From: Citrus sinensis
Lineage: Eukaryota > Streptophyta > Magnoliopsida > Sapindales > Rutaceae
Direction: 5' to 3'
DNA length: 64,000 nucleotides
Assembly: GCF_022201045.2 (NCBI RefSeq)
Contig: NC_068563.1
Coordinates: 1,612,001-1,676,000 of the forward strand
The position numbers and the translations under genes were made by a program. The notes under the pieces were generated by a model. The model ran no database searches. It had not been told where the DNA came from and saw nothing but the letters and a program-made list of their open reading frames with translations. Positions 60,757 through 64,000 of this stretch are shown here, in pieces. How positions within the stretch are numbered: the first letter of the stretch is position 1; each line of letters starts with the position of its first letter.

Positions 60757-63700
60757 ATGGCCTCCACGTCGCAGTCGCTGCGCTACATCGGGCCTCCAGC
60801 GCCCGGCGCTGGCGGCGGTAGCTTGGATGCGCTTAATAGAATCCTTGCTGACCTCTGCACTCATGGCAACCCTAAGGTATATGATCTTTTCCGTTTGTTT
60901 TCCTAGAAAATTACTGAAAATGTTGAATTTTGGTCCTTGTTAGTAGCGGTGCTGCCACCGGAGGTTTGTAGAGGTTCTCTTAAAAGTCAGTATAGTTGAT
61001 CACGGAAGAAGAGTGAAATTAGTTGATTTGGTTTTGTCTAAGTTCCAGTTTCGTAGTTGAAAACTGCTGCACTAATGGTAACCCTAAGGTGCATGATATT
61101 TTCTGTTTGTTTTTGGAGAAAATTGCGGAAAATGTAGAAGTTTGGTTGTTTTGGTGGTACTGGCCCTGGAGGCTAGTAGGTGTATCTTAAAGTCAGTTCA
61201 GTTGATGTGAAAAAGGAGAAGTCAAATTAGTTGATTTATTTCTTCCCAGTTTTAGCCAGGTAGTTGAAAATTACATACTTGTAGGAGAATTTTGCCATAC
61301 GTTTTAATATAACCATTTAGGAGAAGGAGAGAGAAAGAAAATGTAAAATTAGTTTATCCTTTTCAGTTTTTTTTTTCCTGAGAAAATTCCGGAAATGAAA
61401 GAAGATGTTGAATTAGGCTTCAATTTTCATGTCTTTGTACTGAAATTAACTTCTGGTTAGTGATACTGAAGCTAGTACTTGAAAACCATTTCAGTTAACA
61501 ATTGCTTAGAAAATGAAAAGAAAAAGCAGTAAAATTTGTTGATTTTGCTATCGTTGGCAGATTCTTTTGTTGTCTTAAACTTTATATTTTGATAGTAAAC
61601 AACAACATTTTAAGCAGTATATCACACTCTGCTTATAGTTTGTTATTTTCTATCGTTTTATAGGAGGGTGCTTCATTAGCTTTAAGGAAACATATAGAAG
61701 AACAAGCACGTGATCTTGGTGGAGAAGCTTTTTCACGATTTATGGATCAATTATATGATAGAATTTCTGGACTATTAGAAAGCAATGATGCAGCTGAAAA
61801 TTTGGGGGCTTTAAGGGCGATTGATGAGTTAATAGATGTGGCACTTGGTGAAAACGCCTCCAAGGTTTCAAAGTTCTCTAATTATATGAGGACTGTGTTC
61901 GAGGTGAAGCGTGATCGTGAGATTTTGGTTCTTGCTAGTAAAGTTCTTGGTCATCTAGCGAGGGCAGGTGGTGCGATGACTGCTGATGAAGTGGAATTTC
62001 AGGTTTGTTGTTCTGTGTTTTCTTGGGTTGTTGTGTATGGTTTCTGTACGAGCACCACAGAATGAACAGTGTTAATTGGTTGCAGGTGAAAATGGCACTG
62101 GATTGGCTTCGTGGGGATAGAGTAGAGTATCGACGTTTTGCTGCTGTCTTGATCTTGAAAGTAAGTATGGGCATTTCGGCCTGCTCTTGCACACAATAAC
62201 TGCATGTTTTCTGTATTTTTTCTTTTAATTTTTTTCTTATTGGATGTCTATGGGGAATAGATGGTAACTTAGCACGTGAAATTTGTCAACATATAAGTTA
62301 TGTGAATTAGATGTGAACTTGGCCTGCAAAAAATTTTTTTATGTAGAAAATGATGTGTTCTTAGCCCAATTTTTTTTCATCATCAGGAATTTTAGTTTTT
62401 CTTTTTATTAAAACTCTTATGTAATTATCGTAATTATCTTGCTTACCAAGGATATATATTTTTTTTAACTCTCATCCATGAAGGAAATGGCAGAGAATGC
62501 TTCAACCGTGTTCAATGTTCATGTAGCTGAATTTGTAGATGCAATTTGGGTTGCATTGAGGGATCCAACTTTGGCTGTTAGAGAGCGGGCTGTAGAGGCA
62601 TTGCGCGCTTGCCTTCGGGTTATTGAAAAGCGTGAGACACGTTGGCGTGTGCAGTGGTTAGTTACATATCTTTGAAATTTTTAATTAGATAGCAGTGGGT
62701 GCGTCTTCTTGCTTTGGGCTTCGGTGTCTTTGAGATAGCGTGTTATAGTTGGCATAGCAACGTGTAGGGATATTTGGGTATGCTTTTGTATAGCACAAAA
62801 AGCTTCTGTTTTTTGTTTGCTCATTGGACAGTTGGTCTACTCTCTGTTTTAATTTTTCATTATCAATGCAATTTTCAGGTTCATAAAAAAAAGTAAAATT
62901 TGAAGGTGAAAACTTTGTTTTTAGTGAGTAAAAGGAAACAAGTATAGAGAAAATGCAAAACTCTGCTTTAAAGTGTTATAGTATTGCGGTGAGATACATG
63001 CTGTGAATTGAGTTGAAGTTCTATTTACCATGTGAGATTTTGCCTTATTTGATCAATTTTACCGTGTCCTTTGACTGTTATGATACCCCACTCTCCATGC
63101 ACGTAGATAGAGAAATGAGACTGAATGTTCAACATTGTCTCCATAGGAGCTAGCAAAAAATTATTTGGAAATAGAATGATCTTATTTGATTCTATTTCAT
63201 AATTATTCTTCAGTAACTGGTTCATTCTTATTTTCAACTACCTGTAGAGTTCCATTGCTCCCTAGACTTAGCTTAATTTAATTATCATTGCTTTGTGCTT
63301 GCATAATGACAGCATTTTAAACACATTGAAAAAGCTTTCTGTGTTCTTGTTCTTTTCACTTTTTTTTGAGGGAAATAAGACCAGTTATAATCTTTGTGAC
63401 AGGTATTATCGTATGTTTGAGGCTACTCAAGATGGGCTCGGTAGAAATGCTCCAGTACACAGCATACATGGCTCTTTACTTGCGGTTGGGGAGCTCTTGA
63501 GGTAGGTAGAGATATGTGTAATGCAAAAACTTTATTGGCTAGTGAAGCTGTTTCCTTTTCTAGTTTGAGTAGATTTTCTGTGAAAAAAGTTGATTGCCTC
63601 GTTTCCAAATTTACCAGTTGTTTCTCTTTTCTTGTGATTGCTATGATTGCCTCTTGTCCATTGCTATGGTGTTAATTGCCAAGTTGAAGTGCATATGGTA

Positions 63701-64000
63701 GTCAAAGAAAGAAAACTTTGAAGAGGATTTTGTGGTCACCTGTGTGAACTACTGTAGCCTTTAAGTTTTTTATGCTTAGATTGAACTATAAGCATCCACC
63801 GAATCGGTCCATGTCTTCCATTTAGGAAAAAATTAGTTGGCTACTTGATGCTACTTCTGTTTTTGTTTCTCTAATCTTACAAAAGTTTGTTGTTGTGGGA
63901 AATGGATTAAATTAGCGAAGCCAATACCAAAACATAAAACTGGCTGCTAAAACCAAGACTTTGAAAACTGTTCTTTGCTCGCTGTGGTGTCTTGGGTATA
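60757..64000 (+). CDS. TOR: Serine/threonine-protein kinase TOR, N-terminal HEAT-repeat part (gene continues past the window)
   Basis: Master growth kinase of TORC1. Only the first five coding exons are inside: 60757-60876, 61664-62002, 62086-62160, 62484-62656 and 63403-63501, about 268 codons, in phase with GT-AG introns. The last donor is GAG|GTAGGT at 63501 and the next exon lies beyond 64000. The start [16 protein letters not shown] and [13 protein letters not shown] match plant TOR. The HEAT array includes [58 protein letters not shown] and [20 protein letters not shown]. These helices bind RAPTOR in other eukaryotes. In exon 3 the sequence reads [12 protein letters not shown], where I remember [12 protein letters not shown] in other plants (GGG at 62113-62115). 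The FRB and kinase domains are not in this window. A telo-box precedes the ATG. Confidence 0.95.

Overview
The window is nuclear DNA of a eudicot plant. It is AT-rich, with short GT-AG introns, plant-specific families (XTH, DUF1005, type I MADS, plant TOR) and many small DNA transposons. The TOR N-terminus closely resembles what I remember of Citrus TOR, so a Citrus or other Sapindales genome is my best guess; that rests on memory, not a search. No tRNA, rRNA, CRISPR or organellar DNA was seen, and no LTR element was recognised.

Layout. 0.5-2.9 kb (-): squalene epoxidase, 8 exons. 4.0-8.1 kb (-): a small acidic protein matching the NOPCHAP1/DUF4598 snoRNP chaperone family. Its leader intron holds a 2.4 kb PIF/Harbinger-type element that carries a captured EXORDIUM-like gene end and a nested hAT MITE. 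8.6-11.3 kb: a 600 bp microsatellite and hAT-like MITEs. 11.7-12.8 kb (-): a xyloglucan endotransglucosylase/hydrolase. 14.4-16.3 kb: two hAT MITEs with 8 bp target duplications. 18.8-20.3 kb (+): a DUF1005 protein. 21.7-24.8 kb (-): a very acidic single-pass membrane protein with a spliced leader. 25.6-33.3 kb (-): three type I (M-alpha) MADS-box genes. 34.1-37.1 kb: a CACTA element. 37.9-46.0 kb: a 2.56 kb tandem duplication that copied the last exon of the next gene; one copy later received a 2.8 kb PIF-like element. 45.7-51.0 kb (-): organellar-type aspartyl-tRNA synthetase, 15 exons. 53.4-57.6 kb (+): a MULE MITE, then a cluster of M-phase MYB elements, then an uncharacterised two-TM acidic protein. 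60.8 kb to the end (+): the first five coding exons of TOR kinase, which runs off the edge.

The genes are ordinary plant neighbours, not a pathway. The main signals are rearrangements: (1) the promoter, leader exon and part of the leader intron of the acidic membrane-protein gene were copied upstream of a MADS gene, in the orientation that could drive it, and a strong splice acceptor lies 1 nt before the MADS ATG; (2) AspRS has a spare, apparently intact terminal exon downstream; (3) a transposon carries a gene fragment with template-switch-like junctions; (4) a protein of unknown function has a mitotic (MSA) promoter and an in-frame, membrane-like 99 nt intron.
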